Assembly (NCBI GenBank): GCA_030340625.1
Contig: JAOPHQ010002560.1
Span: forward strand, 368,501 to 432,500
DNA: 64,000 bases
From: Merluccius polli
Lineage: Eukaryota; Chordata; Actinopteri; Gadiformes; Merlucciidae
Reading direction: 5' to 3'
Under the pieces are notes generated by a model. It saw only the letters and a program-made list of their open reading frames with translations. It ran no database searches and had not been told where the DNA came from. How positions within the stretch are numbered: the stretch's first letter is position 1; each line of letters begins with the position of its first letter. This document shows positions 11,201 to 21,381 of the stretch, one piece after another. Both the position numbers and the translations under genes were made by a program.

Positions 11201-12565
11201 GGTCTTGCTCTATGTGCTTTTGATATCACTGCATGTATGTATGCATGCATGTGTGAGAGAGAGAGCTGACCCTCGGGTAAGACCACACTTACATGTTGAC
11301 CACACTTATACATGTTGATTCTTTTTGTGCCTAACCATTTTTTGTGATTTGTTTACTTTATCAGGAACTTTCCAACCTGTCTCTTTGTTCAGTAATATAC
11401 TTGGGATAAACTAATAAACTGTTTTCATTGGAATGTACGTGTTCTGTGTATTTTATCACATTTTAAGGGCCGTTGAGCGATCACAACAGAACAAGCATGA
11501 CATAATTCTTGAACTGAAAAATACTTGATTTTATTCATGTTGTGCCAATACGGTTTTTATTCATTGTCATCCAAACGAGGCCATTGAAAGCCATGATAGG
11601 TCTAATCACCACTCTGAAATTGTAGCCTGATGGTTGAAACCAGACAGGAGGGTAGAGGCTTCCTTCTATGAACACCGAGAACGCCATAAGGCCAGCGTAC
11701 AGCCTGCCTGTACGCTGTGTACCGGTATTGCCTAGGGATAAGTAGGTTGGAAAATTAATTGTATACCTGTTTGTCATGCATGTTTATGCAACACATCTCT
11801 AGTCTAGTAATGGTAAAATAAACAAACAATGAACATACTCGTGCCTGCTGGCTTGAAGGGGACCATGATCCTGCCTGAAATGTGAGTAGGTTATCTTTAG
11901 CACAAACGGATTCAGGCAGCATGCCTCAAATCCTGGATGCTGAGTTAGGAACGTTACATCTGATGGCCGCGGGGTGAGCTCCTCGACCAAAACGCACGCA
12001 CTTCCCTACAGCACAAGCTCTCCACCACAGTTTCCATGGGACGACACCGCCCGCACAGACACGCTTACTACTCTCTCCCTCTCCCGGTAAGCAGTACCCT
12101 GATGGGGAAAAAGTGTTATTGTATGCACTGCTGTTCATAGACCGCTCCAACGCTCGTTGCTGCGATCTAAATGGTAGCTAGCGACTGACCAGGACACTTC
12201 GCCAACTCTCCACTCATTCTCCTCTGACCATGCATTTCATTGTCTTTGACGGCCATCGGCTCTCATTCGCCCTCTCACTTCTGACCGGTTCGAAATTATA
12301 TGGCTATGCTAACATAAATGTTATTTGTGGGTCTTGCCACCTCTTCCTAATCCCAGTTAGACGCCATAGTTCTAGTACAAGGCTGAGGCTACTTCCACCA
12401 CGTCTCACCGATGTGACGTCATCGCCGAATTGCGCTAAAAATAACCGTTACGACCAAAAACTACACTTTAACACAATTTTGGAGACATTTCTAACTTCAT
12501 ATACATATCTTGAGTGCTTTATGTACCCATTAATCGAAAGTGGTGTTTAACCTGCACCATGGCCT
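8245..12565 (+). mobile_element. Kolobok-type element with decayed THAP transposase
   Basis: Ends are AGGCCATGGTGCAGGTT and its inverse, flanked by exact TTAA on both sides (8241-8244, 12566-12569). A shared subterminal inverted block (GATGACGTCACATCGGTGAGACG type) occurs near 8440-8460 and 12404-12424. The 4.3-kb interior carries spliced remnants of a THAP-domain transposase (8700-10476). From about 10530 to 12230 no gene is seen, only AT-rich sequence and short meaningless frames. A GATA-type microsatellite lies at about 8555-8670 upstream of the THAP exon. Confidence 0.85.
8700..10476 (+). pseudogene. THAP-domain Kolobok transposase remnant, exons 1-5
   Basis: Exon 1 (8700-9025) encodes a THAP zinc finger: GYCACAGCK at the start, HGFPKDKATLRQWVHFVR, then KICSAHFKEEDYD, giving the C2CH ligands and conserved Pro, Trp and Phe. 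A one-base frameshift near 8745 separates the first two Cys from the rest. The donor is ACG/GTAAGC. Exon 2 (9361-9478) contains CDTGTQC; exon 3 (about 9657-9870) has SVGTQTQTP and an acidic tail. Exon 4 (from 9964) reads KFIVCQEVLMSLFALCPACC, and exon 5 (from 10330) VCASCGYQCFWQNQPML, both matching conserved Cys motifs I know from fish THAP transposases. The catalytic core that should follow is missing. It is a dead gene; DNA-binding domain and Cys motifs support the family call. Confidence 0.75.
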
Positions 12566-13933
12566 TTAACAAAGCTTCGTTGGAAAAAAATAAGCATTTT
12601 AGAAAAGGAAAGAAAGTCTGAATTTGGTAAACTGTCTAAAGTAAAATAATATATTGCTAAATTGATGGGTGATAAAGAGCATGTACATGAGGTTGAAATG
12701 AATTTAACAAGTTCTATGGGTTGTGTGACAAAATACAGCAGGTGCATACATTGGGTTTATTGCCTGCTGATGAAGCAAACAAACATGAAATATGGTTCCA
12801 AGCTAAAATGTTGAATATTAATGAGTTTGACACTAAAGCTTGTCCAGCTACCAAAGTGGGTGATGATCATGATGATGATGATGATTTGCCGGGTCAAACT
12901 GAAACTCAAACTGAAACTCAAACTGATCAATCTCAAACTCAAACTGTCCAAAGTGAAAATGAAATGGGACCAACAGAAACACACACAGTTGTTGACAACA
13001 CTTTAAAGGAACATGAAAGGGATGATTCTCAAACTGTTGATGTCAATGCTGGAAATGGAAAGGAGGTTGATGCCAGCAATGGAAATGGAGCTGCTGTTGG
13101 AAAGGATGAGGAAGAGGAGGATCAGATTCAACCTCAAGACAGCATTTCAAACGTGCAGTCAAGGCACCATGGCTCAAGTAGCAGATCCTCTACTTCTTCA
13201 GCCAGATGCAACAAGCACCATTGGTAACGTCAACTATCATGCCAAATTCTAGGAAAAAACCCACTCATTTTGCATCACAACCAAAGCTAACTGTCAGTCA
13301 TGGCTCTCAACCCCCTCAGTTACAATCAAAGACAACCTTCAGTCAAAGCTTTCAACCTACTCTAGGCCAACAAGTGTTTCAACCCCTGCAAGGCCAAAAT
13401 CAGACAGCAGGTCTCTACAATCTGCTGCAACAACAGAATGACATAACAGCTCTCCTTCTTCAAATGCAAACGTCACAACTGCTGCCATGCCGAGAAATTC
13501 CAACTTATGATGGAGATCTTCTGCAGTTCAACACATTTATGAAGGCGTTTGAGCACTGTGTGGAAGCAAAGACCAGCTGTAAAGGAGACTGTTTGTACTA
13601 TCTTGAACAATTCACTAGGGGGCAGCCAAGGGATATTGTACACAGCTGCCTTCATATGACTGCAGATAAAGGATTTGCTGTTGCCAAGAAGTTGCTCAAA
13701 GCAATGGAAATTAGTTCAAGATAACAGCAGCCTACATGGAGAAGGTCACAGGATGGCCAAGTATCAAAGCTGAGGACACCAAAGCGCTCAAAGCTTATGG
13801 ACTTTTCCTTCGTGAGTGTTCCAACGCTATGGATGATCTTCAGTACTTGGAGGAACTTATCATGCCAGCAAACAGAAAGATTCTGAGTCAGTCTGTACAA
13901 ACTCAGAGACAAGTGGAGAGCAAAGGCATGTGA
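12566..13933 (+). pseudogene. BEL/Pao gag copy 1, main part
   Basis: Frames 12721-13227, 13206-13724 and 13736-13933 join into gag. Near 12890-13140 the protein is acidic and Gln/Thr-rich (repeats of QTET). From 13440 it matches copy 2 closely: PTYDGDLLQFNTFMKAFEHC, YYLEQFTRGQPRDIVHSCLH, WPSIKAEDTKALKAYGLFLR and YLEELIMPANRK correspond to the segment at 26758-27110. Stops and frameshifts occur at about 12650, 13227, 13724 and 13931. The zinc-knuckle region of copy 2 (27460-27650) has no counterpart, so it has been deleted. Non-functional. Confidence 0.8.
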
Positions 13934-13976
13934 GATACTGGAGAAAACTAGTCGAAGAGCACGATTCTCATACATT

Positions 13977-15295
13977 GTGAAGTTCATCGATCACCAGGTC
14001 AGAATCACTTCAGATCCAGTCTTTGGTGACATACAGGACACTTCACCTGTTATCAAAGGAGCTAGAGTGCTTCTATCCACTTCCCAAAGTGTGTACCCAG
14101 AAAGAGATGCCTGTCTCTACAGCCAACATAATCAGCGAAAGGGAGCTGAGAAAATGGCCTTATTTAGAGGATGTAAAGATTCCCCACATAAAAGCTGATG
14201 TTGACCTGTTAATTGGCACAAATGCCTCCAAGTTGATGGAGCCTTGGGAGGTGATTAACAGTCGTGAAGGCGAAGACGGACACTATGCAATCAGAACCCT
14301 ACTGGGGTGGGTAATAAATGGTCCGTTACAGGGAAGTAGCAACTGTGGAAGTGACCACCCTTCAGATTATGCCAACAGAATAGCCATTGACAGAATTGAA
14401 GAACTGTTAACCAGCCAGTACAACTACGACTTCAATAAGCGAGCTTCTGCAGGAAGAAATGTCAAGGGAAGAAAAGAAGATTGTGGAGATAATGGAAAGC
14501 TCTGCTCAGCTTCAGAACGGACACTACACGTTTCAACAGCCTTTCAAAGGGAAAGATGTTTTGATGCCGAACAACCTCTGTGTTGCCATGCAACGTGTTC
14601 GTGGTCTGAAAAGGAGGCTTCAGAAAGACCTAAGCTTTCATGAGGAGTACAAGAACTTTCTTGCTGATGTCATTAGCAATGGCTACGCCGAAGAAGTGCC
14701 GCAGCATCAGCTCGAAACGCCAACAGGAAAGGTGTGGTATATCCCGCACCACGGCATGTACCATCCTCCGAAGGGAAAGCTACGTGTGGTGTTTGACTGT
14801 GGAGCAGAGTACAAAGGGGTCTCACTCAACAGTCAGCTCTTGCAAGGACCGAACCTCACCAGCTTGTTAGTTGGAGTTCTTATGAGATTCAGACAGGAAC
14901 AAGTGGCCATAATGGCGGACATAAAGGCTATGTTCCACCAGGTTAAGTTGCCAGAGGAACACTGGGACTACTTAAGATTCTTATGGTGGCCTCAAGGTAA
15001 CCTGGAGCAAGATCTTGTAGAGCATCGCATGACTGTCCATTTATTTGGAGCGGTTTCATCACCCAGTGTTGCCTGCCTTGCTCTTAGAAAGACCGCTGAA
15101 GACAACCAGGCCAACTTTCCAACAGAAGTGATCGAAGCGGTCAACCGAAACTTCTACTATGGATGACCTACTGAAGAGTCTGCCCTCTGAAGAGGATGCA
15201 GTCACCATGGTTAAGAACCTTACAACCATTTGCAGCAAATGAGGTTTCATCCTCACTCAATGGATCAGTAACAGTTTCGGAGCTACCTTTTAAAT
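13977..15295 (+). pseudogene. BEL/Pao pol copy 1: linker and reverse transcriptase, truncated
   Basis: The segment 14023-14643 encodes the protease-RT linker (WPYLEDVKIPHIKADVDLLI, LMEPWEVINSREG, AIRTLLGWVINGPL). 14459-15166 covers RT motifs KLRVVFDCGAEYKGVSLNSQ, MADIKAMFHQVKL, and HLFGAVSSPSVA. The catalytic Y-x-D-D block is broken: NFYY is followed by a one-base shift and MDDLLKSL from about 15158. A further stop interrupts ICSK-GF near 15240. Homology ends at about 15290, so RNase H and integrase are gone. The RT could not be active. Confidence 0.85.
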
Positions 15296-15743
15296 TATGT
15301 TTTTAGACACATCTTTTATACTATAACAGAACAAGGAAGTTCTGGGCTCCTTGCGCTGATGATTTGGAGATCAGTTGCTGCGTCGCAGTTGACCAGTTAG
15401 TTACTAAACAGTCATGAAATGCTTTTTGTAAGGTACATTTGATTTTGGAAGGTAGAAGCTAGAAAAATGCATGAATTAATGAGTGAATTATGATTCGTAA
15501 CGTTGGAATCGATTTCAAATGGAATCGGATCGATTTGGGGTCCTGCCAACCGATGCACTTGCATTGTAAACATTCAAATCGATGGGCCAATGCGTATTGG
15601 TGAATCGTCACATCCCTAGTGATTATATATACCACAGTTATATATACACATTACCAACATACAATATGTCGCTATTCAACGCAAGTGAGAATCAGATTCA
15701 GAACTGGATTCAGAACCAGAGTCAGCGCTGGTTGTGTGCTCAC
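15296..15743. other. Right arm of outer hAT and small piece of PPAR intron
   Basis: 15296-15618 is the right part of the outer hAT, with AATCGAT repeats. 15619-15626 is its target duplication. 15627-15743 is intronic sequence leading to the splice donor of the next exon. No gene. Confidence 0.55.
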
Positions 15744-15882
15744 CGTTGTGGGACATGCCCTCGCGGAGACACTTGTGGAAGCGGCAGTACTGGCACTTGT
15801 TGCGGTTCTTCTTGTGGATCCTGCATCTGAGCTCACACTTCTCGTACTCCAGCTTCAGGCGGATCGTTCGCCTGAAGAAACC
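15744..15882 (-). CDS. ppara: PPAR-alpha-like second zinc-finger exon
   Basis: The 139-bp exon has acceptor CCCCTAG before 15882 and donor ACG/GTGAGC at 15743. It encodes GFFRRTIRLKLEYEKCELRC then RIHKKNRNKCQYCRFHKCLR and EGMSHN: the P-box end, second C4 zinc finger and A-box lead-in of a PPAR DNA-binding domain. All four Cys of the second finger are present (KCELRC, KCQYC). The stretch KNRNKCQYCRFHKCL matches vertebrate PPAR-alpha better than gamma or delta, which have Gln in place of the His, as I recall them. It joins in phase to 5745 across the TE-filled intron. The first-finger exon would lie at higher coordinates and was not found up to 64000. Confidence 0.9.
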
Positions 15883-16233
15883 CTAGGGGTGGAAGAGCAG
15901 AGACAGGTCGGGAGACAGTCAGGTCGGTACCATCTCCTCCTTTACCTGGATTATACTGCTGAAGATCCCGAAGATGGTAGAACACGGCATTATAGTGGAG
16001 AGCGGAGCCTATCATGTGGGGAGTGGATCCTATCATGTGAAGTGTGGGGCATATACTGGGGGAGGTTGGAGCCAATTGTTCCCATCTCTAGTTTCCTTTG
16101 TATTCAATCTATATACAAGTTAGTTAGTTAAACTATATGTTTAAACAAATGTTCTTTAAATATAGATCAGATGTATTGTACAGGAGTAACATCCTCTGTA
16201 TCCTAGTATGTCATGTACCCTAACATTAATTAA
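15883..16233. other. Intron upstream of PPAR finger exon
   Basis: No gene. A local direct repeat of about 18 bp (GAGTGGATCCTATCATGTG type) lies at 15995-16045. Confidence 0.4.
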
Positions 16234-16633
16234 AGGGACATTCCACTGGCACGCCATGTTTTTATTAACCCTACAGCAAGATCATTGTGTCCCAAACTGT
16301 GGAAATGCAAATGCAAACAATTGACTACAACCTCCATGGAGCATTGCGCCATGGAGCAATGAGCGAGTCAGCCATTATGGGAACTTGTTTACACCCCGGT
16401 GAGAGCATTTTGAGAAGTTTGACTACTATTTATTGTTTAGAGTTTCGTATTTTATATTTCTTGACCTGTGGACTATATTGATAACATCATGCTGTCTCAT
16501 TGTTCCATGCTTGGTTGTGCAAGATATCGAGTTGCTGAAGTGGTTGGCATTACATTTCACATAACCATATACATGTATTTACATTTAAATTATAATAAAA
16601 TAATGAATTACAAACTACAAGCTTTAAATCATT
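16234..16633 (+). mobile_element. Left end of a Kolobok-like element with a THAP first exon
   Basis: A TTAA at 16230-16233 is followed by AGGGACATTCCACTGG, the type of end seen on TTAA elements. At 16489 an ATG opens a frame with HCSMLGCARYR and GITFH, matching the N-terminal THAP pattern C-x3-GC...GITFH. After this the frame loses homology and stops at 16633. No right end was recognised; the element is probably broken by later insertions. Confidence 0.45.
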
Positions 16634-17435
16634 AAACAATTGTATTTGCCATAGTAACTTGCCATATAACCATACGTATCATAAAGAAAGTCTTCAGAGA
16701 AAAAAACAGTCCAACATGGCTGTGGAGTGTGTGTGTGGAGTGTGTGTTGTTGATAGCTGGTTAACAGCCTCACCTGGCCCGAGTCAGACTGATTGGACTC
16801 TGGGCTGGGTAGGGCTGCACACCTGTGGTGCATGAGCAATCATGGCACCCAAGATAAACCAGCTATCTACACACACACACAGGAGAGAGCCACTGTCCTG
16901 GCAGCACGCTCGGCGAATACCATCTTGTCATCTCCAATAAACGCATACTTCAACCAACATCTACCCGTGTCCTGTCTCGGAGGGCCCCAGCAAAAGCAAC
17001 TCATGTGGCATGTGGTTAGAGTCCACTGCTACACTGGCGTGCGTTGAAACACACACTCGCTGATCTTCTATTGTCGCCGCGTTCTTGTAGTACATCCATG
17101 GTCAGTTGATAACAGAGATTGTGCCGGGTCCTGCTTCCACATCAGCCAGCAAGGTCTGTATCGTCTGCTGTTGCTGCAGACAACCTTGCCTCGCCTTTAC
17201 GGTATAAATGCCAGACCATTTTAGTTGTAATCTGCCTGAAGGGAAAGGATGGTCGTCATGACACAGGATGGAACAGTGTATCCCCTCAGCAGCCTCTGCG
17301 ACTGAGCAGCACTCACTCCTGAGACAGGGTTAAACAACTACCTGTTTGGTGCTCCGTGCAGCTTACCGCAGCTGTCAGAGCACCCCACCACATGATCCGA
17401 GCCATGCTCCAGATTGTGATCCCTCCAAACCTGAA
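16634..17435. repeat. LTR-like repeat copy A (16816-17033) and unassigned flanks
   Basis: 16816-17033 (TGCACACCTGTGGTGC to CTGCTACA) recurs at about 18490-18680 and, inverted, at 40118-40354. It has TG...CA ends, an AATAAA near 16935 and a conserved tail with CCAGCAAAAGC, so it looks like a gypsy-type solo LTR, though no short target duplication was found. Flanks 16634-16815 and 17034-17435 hold no gene I recognise. Confidence 0.5.
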
Positions 17436-17980
17436 GTACTAACCTGACTCCGCCAGATGGAATGATTCGCGTTGGCTCAGCATTTCCATCTGGAATCGTT
17501 CCGTTGGAGAGCCTTTGGGAGGGGGCGAAAATACTGGTTGCTGATTGGATAAACCATCTGCCTATGTCGGTGATTGACGGGCCAAATCAACCAATCAGAT
17601 AAACGAAGCGTATGACGTGATAACAGAGCGTCGAGGCAAGCTCATCAAGTAAACAAGTCGGGAGAAGGGCAAAAGCATCTTTTCCTCCGAGAAAAGCCTC
17701 CAGTGCCGCTTTTTGCTCATATTTTAGAGAAGGAATACACTCTAATTCTGCTAAAACTTGCTCGATAGCTGCGCGCATCTCGATCACATCCGCGGAAGCC
17801 GCCATGTTGTTTAGACTGAAGAGTCGCTCCTCATTGCGTCACACTTGAACCCGCCTCAAAACCAACGCCGATTGGACGATCATTTGGTGATCGGCTCCAA
17901 ATTATCTCCGTCGTGTAATGCCAGTCTGAACTGTGAGTGGAATATCATGGAGCTCGCGAGTTCAAGCTGGTCTCGCGAGG
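17436..17980. mobile_element. Non-autonomous element carrying a RecQ-like helicase exon
   Basis: Sequence from CTGACTCCGCCAGATGG to about GCTCGCGAG looks like a discrete mobile unit. It has a hairpin-forming left part (CCAGATGGAATG...CATTTCCATCTGG) and CCAATCAG-type motifs. Exact ends and target duplication are not clear. It holds the coding exon at 17587-17805. Confidence 0.4.
17587..17805 (-). pseudogene. RecQ-like helicase first exon fragment
   Basis: The frame starts MAASADVIEMRAAIEQVLAE and continues SLKYEQKAALEAFLGGKDAF then ALLPTCLLDELAS. This mirrors the N-terminus of RecQ-like helicases known from fish mobile elements: a Q-motif (LKxxQxxAL), then GKDxFxxLPTGxGKS (Walker A). Here the Walker A is lost: LPT is followed by C instead of G-x-GKS. 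The downstream helicase core is absent. It is likely a captured or residual exon of a larger element; no ATPase activity is possible from this piece. Confidence 0.5.
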
Positions 17981-17989
17981 CTACTGAAG

Positions 17990-18489
17990 TACAGCCATGA
18001 TCAAAAAACTCAACTGTAGCTCCACCAAGAACCCGGAAACAATTATACACCTCAGATCTACACTGGCCACCAAACTCTATGACATCCCTGACCCGTCCAC
18101 CAACTGGCCAGAGCTAAGCACAGCAGTATGTCTTGAGGCCAGCGAGTCGGTTTTCCAAGAAAATAATACAGGACTGGTTCGACAAAAGCACCCCTGGCAT
18201 CCATGCACTCATCCAAACTAAGTATGCAGCTCTCAAAGCCGTGCTTGCCATCCCTAACTCCCTTGCTCTCAGAACACGCCTTTCTCATTTGAGAGCTGAG
18301 GTCCAAAGGGTTCTCCGAACCATGGAGGACAGCTGGTGGACCAACAAGGCCTGCTACAACAAGGCCTGAGTCTTGCCAACTGCAACAACGTACAGGGGTT
18401 TTATGACATCATCAAAGCCCTATACGGCCCTCTGAAACCCACCATCTCACCTGTGCTATCAGCAGTTGGCAAAAAGATGATTGCTCATG
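17990..18489 (+). pseudogene. LINE fragment: region between endonuclease and reverse transcriptase
   Basis: Frames 18133-18369 and 18336-18560 carry KIIQDWFDKSTPGIHALIQT, RTMEDSWWTNKA and FYDIIKALYGPL. This resembles the linker of vertebrate LINEs in which I recall QDWFDEN, MQDxWW and FYxxxKxxYGP, ahead of the reverse transcriptase. The reading frame is broken at 18369. At about 18490 it is cut by the LTR-like repeat copy B. Confidence 0.5.
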
Positions 18490-18840
18490 CAGCAATCATG
18501 GCACCCAGGATAAACCGGCTATCACCACACACACTCGGGAGAGAGCCACTGTCATTGTAGCATGTACCATCTGCTCGGCTTGCACCATCTTGCCAATTCC
18601 TAAATGGATATTCTCAAACAACTACCTGTCTTGTGTCTGAGGGACCCAGAAAAGCAACGTATGTGGCAGGAGGCAACTGCTACACTGGTGCGGTGCCCAA
18701 TGTGGGGCTTCTCCGGCCGGGAAAGGACATAGAAGGGCTGCCCGGACACGCACTGGAGTCACCAGCCGCGCTCACGCGCTCTCGACCTGGTTGAGGGGGG
18801 CCCTACCGAGGGCTGTTCTGGGCCCACCTTTCAGCCTGTT
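18490..18840 (+). repeat. LTR-like repeat copy B and GC-rich flank
   Basis: About 18490-18680 aligns with 16830-17030 (GCAATCATGGCACCC, GAGAGAGCCACTGTC, CAACTGCTACACTGG). It is more decayed than copy A. 18690-18840 is GC-rich with no recognised gene. Confidence 0.45.
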
Positions 18841-20985
18841 TCTTTGCTTGAGCCACTGCCCCTCAAAATGTCTGCCCTGGTTCAACCGCACACACGCACA
18901 TACTGGCCATACATACTAAGCAGCATGACAGGCAAAGTCATGTTCACAAACCTAAACAACGTGGTATACGGCCACACCTCCTTCTCCCCCTGCTCCCTCT
19001 CAATTCACACACTGAGCCAGCCTGCCCCTATGCCAAGTTAATTAAACTTGGCCTCTTAAACACCAAATCCAGCAACAACAAGGCTCTACTGTTAAATGAA
19101 AGCATCACTGACAAAGACCTGGATTTCTTCTGCCTCACCAAAACCTGCCATCAACTCAAGGTATATCTATCCCTAAATCAATGCACTCACCCTGGTTATG
19201 CATTCTTTGACTGTCCATGCACATCTGGAAGGGGGTGGTGGATTAGCTGTTATTTATAAAATTCCATCGACTTTTGAATGTTTGGTCTTTATAATAACAG
19301 GCGATATTTCAGTGATGGTTGTCTTGATCTACCATCCTCCTAATCCCAATACCTTATTTCTGGCTGAACTATCTGAGCTACTTATCCTGGTGAGCTCCTC
19401 GTGTCCCACTATGCCAGTGCTAGGTGACTTTAACATGTGGACAACACTGATTGCAGCTCCTGTTCGCCTACCTTCCTGCTGGACTACTTCGGCCTCCAAC
19501 AACAGTCAATTTTGCCACTCACAACAAGGGACATATACTGGACCTGGTATGTACATCAGGGCTTGACATAGCAAACTTAGATGGCACAGTGTCAGGATCG
19601 TTGGATATCAATTACATTAACACAGATCTGCTTACCAAAGCCATCTCCAACCTTCCACCAACTGACTCCGTCACCAACTACAACTCTGCTATCGAGTCTG
19701 AATTGGATTATGTTGCCCCACTGAGGGAACGCATGTTGCCTTTTCCAGATCCTCTCACTGGTTTAACAAGGAGCTCTGTTCACTTCGAGTGGCAACGTCA
19801 ATATAAGAAAACTGGTCTAATGATACATACACAGATGTTTGACCAGCACCAAAAGGACTGTAAAAGTGCACTAAACTTTGCTCACTATTCAAACCTTAAA
19901 AATGGAAGTGGAAACTCAAGAGTACTCCTCTGACCTGACTGCTTCTGTGGCCACCTCGACTCTGGAACAGTGTAATATATACTTAAATTACATGATTGTG
20001 CTCTGTCCACCAAACTGCAACATAATCTTGACAGTCAAAACCAACTAGAGCCCTCCTGCTCTGGTTTCAGGGCCAGGCATAGCACTGAGACTGCGCTGGT
20101 CAGAGTTACTAATGACCGCTTGTTGTCTGCTGACACTGGAGCTGCTTGAGCAGTTCTGAACTAATTTAAATCCTACCTCACCTCTCTCACTTTGTTTAAA
20201 TCAGCCTGAGGAAGTCAGACATCATGGTGGGCTGTCAGGGAGTCCCACAAGGATTGGTCCTTTTTTCTATTTACATGTTACCACTGGGTAATATCACTGG
20301 GTGACTCACAGCTGTATGTCTCAACAACACCATCAACACCACCATCTCACTTTTCAAAAGTTGCCTCAAGGACATACAAACTGGATGCAGCAGAGCTTCA
20401 TAGTTCAACTGGGTCATCCTCCTTGGCTGAAGTTTGTGATACAGCCACTGTTACAAATTTAAGCCTCACTATGGACAGTGTTAGGGTCTTCCCCTCCAGT
20501 GAAGCCCGAAACCTGGGAGTAATTTTGGAGAGCAAAATATCCCTTGAGGCGCAGAAGTTGTATTCTTCCACCTCAGGAATCCTCCTGTTGAGCCAACCTG
20601 CTGTAGCACATCTAATCCATGCCTTCATGGATTCTCACCCACACATCCCCCCGTGAACACATCACTCCAGTATTATTTAACCTCCACTGGATTCCTATCT
20701 ATTCACACATTGACTTTCAAGGTCCTGGTCCACACCTACCAGGCCATCTATGCCACTGGCTCATCCTACCAGTCCGACCTTCTCAAACAGTACTGCTTGA
20801 GGACCCTAACCCTAACCCCACTGCTTGAGTATCCGCTGCAAACTCAAGACGATGGGAGGCAGTTGTGCAGGTCCACAGCTAGTGAACGCACTCCCTTTTA
20901 TAATAAAGATAATAAAGGGTTTAAAACCCTTGGAACTAAGCAGTTCCTATATGTAGGCCGAGATCACACATATTGACGGCTATTG
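18841..20985 (+). pseudogene. Decayed L2-like LINE, endonuclease and reverse transcriptase
   Basis: 19030-19180 keeps KLGLLNTKSSNNKALLLNES, the start of an AP-endonuclease domain. 19198-19933 keeps GGGLAVIYK, VVLIYHPPNP, VLGDFNM and GHILDLVCTSGL. RT remnants follow: CSGFRARHSTETALVRV near 20060 (palm/fingers) and a damaged GVPQG equivalent near 20245. Downstream are RNLGVILESKIS (20500), HIDFKVLVHTYQAIY (20700) and YQSDLL (20770). No intact Y-A-D-D is present, and many stops and frameshifts break the gene. The order of motifs fits L2-type LINEs. The 3' end is near 20985. Confidence 0.65.
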
Positions 20986-21373
20986 AAGGCTATCTCAATA
21001 ATACATAAATAACATTATCCCTTGCCTCAAGATAAATGATGGTGATTAGAGTTAGAGTTATGGTGCTGGCTTGTTGTCAATTTGCAGTAATTATAGGCCT
21101 ATTCTAAAAGAGTTGCATTTTTATAAAAAGCCTAGATAATCTACAAAATTATATGAATGTTTATGTCGAGAGTCTAAGTATATAAAATAAATAACTAAAG
21201 ATTGTGTTTTTTCCCGAATGATTGATAGGCCTAGACAATGTAGTGTGGTGGTTGGGGAGTCTTGATACCCTTTGAAAGCATTTTTAGACACATTTTCTCT
21301 TAATGCCTATTTAATAACAATAGTTTTGCACTTTATTATTAATAAAATAAACATTAAAAAAAGTATATCATGA
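20986..21373. other. Unassigned AT-rich stretch
   Basis: No gene or repeat boundary recognised. It ends at the GATTAGGG target duplication of the next hAT. Confidence 0.4.
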
Positions 21374-21381
21374 GATTAGGG

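Larger units (their letters stand above)
6287..15295 (+). mobile_element. BEL/Pao LTR retrotransposon copy 1, twice interrupted and 3' truncated
   Basis: The 5' LTR appears to start at 6287 (TGTATGAGCCAT) and end near 7789 (GTCAGTACA), about 426 bp after removing the hAT at 6424-7492. The start resembles the 3' LTR of copy 2 at 31884 (TGTAGGAGCCATT), and both LTR ends resemble each other (GTCAGTACA and GTCGCTACA). The leader holds GATTTGGAAAC...CACGGA, which also occurs downstream of 24975 in copy 2. Gag starts at 8148, is split by a Kolobok element (8245-12565), and resumes at 12570. Pol runs to about 15290, where the copy ends within the reverse transcriptase; RNase H, integrase and 3' LTR are absent. 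Confidence 0.7.
6014..15618. mobile_element. Outer hAT element in PPAR intron, swollen by nested insertions
   Basis: Left end TAGGGATGTGCATCTC at 6014 and right end CACATCCCTA at 15618 are inverted. The flanks GTGTTTAC (6006-6013) and GTGATTAT (15619-15626) match at 6 of 8 positions, fitting an aged 8-bp hAT duplication. Both subterminal zones carry ATTCGAT/AATCGAT motifs. The element's own sequence is only about 270 bp on the left (to 6286) and 320 bp on the right (from about 15295). Everything between is a BEL/Pao element and what inserted into it. No transposase belonging to this hAT is seen. Confidence 0.65.

Noticed and set aside
20805..20822. CCCTAACCCTAACCCC telomere-like repeat
   Set aside because: Only about two and a half units inside a decayed LINE coding region; not an interstitial telomere.
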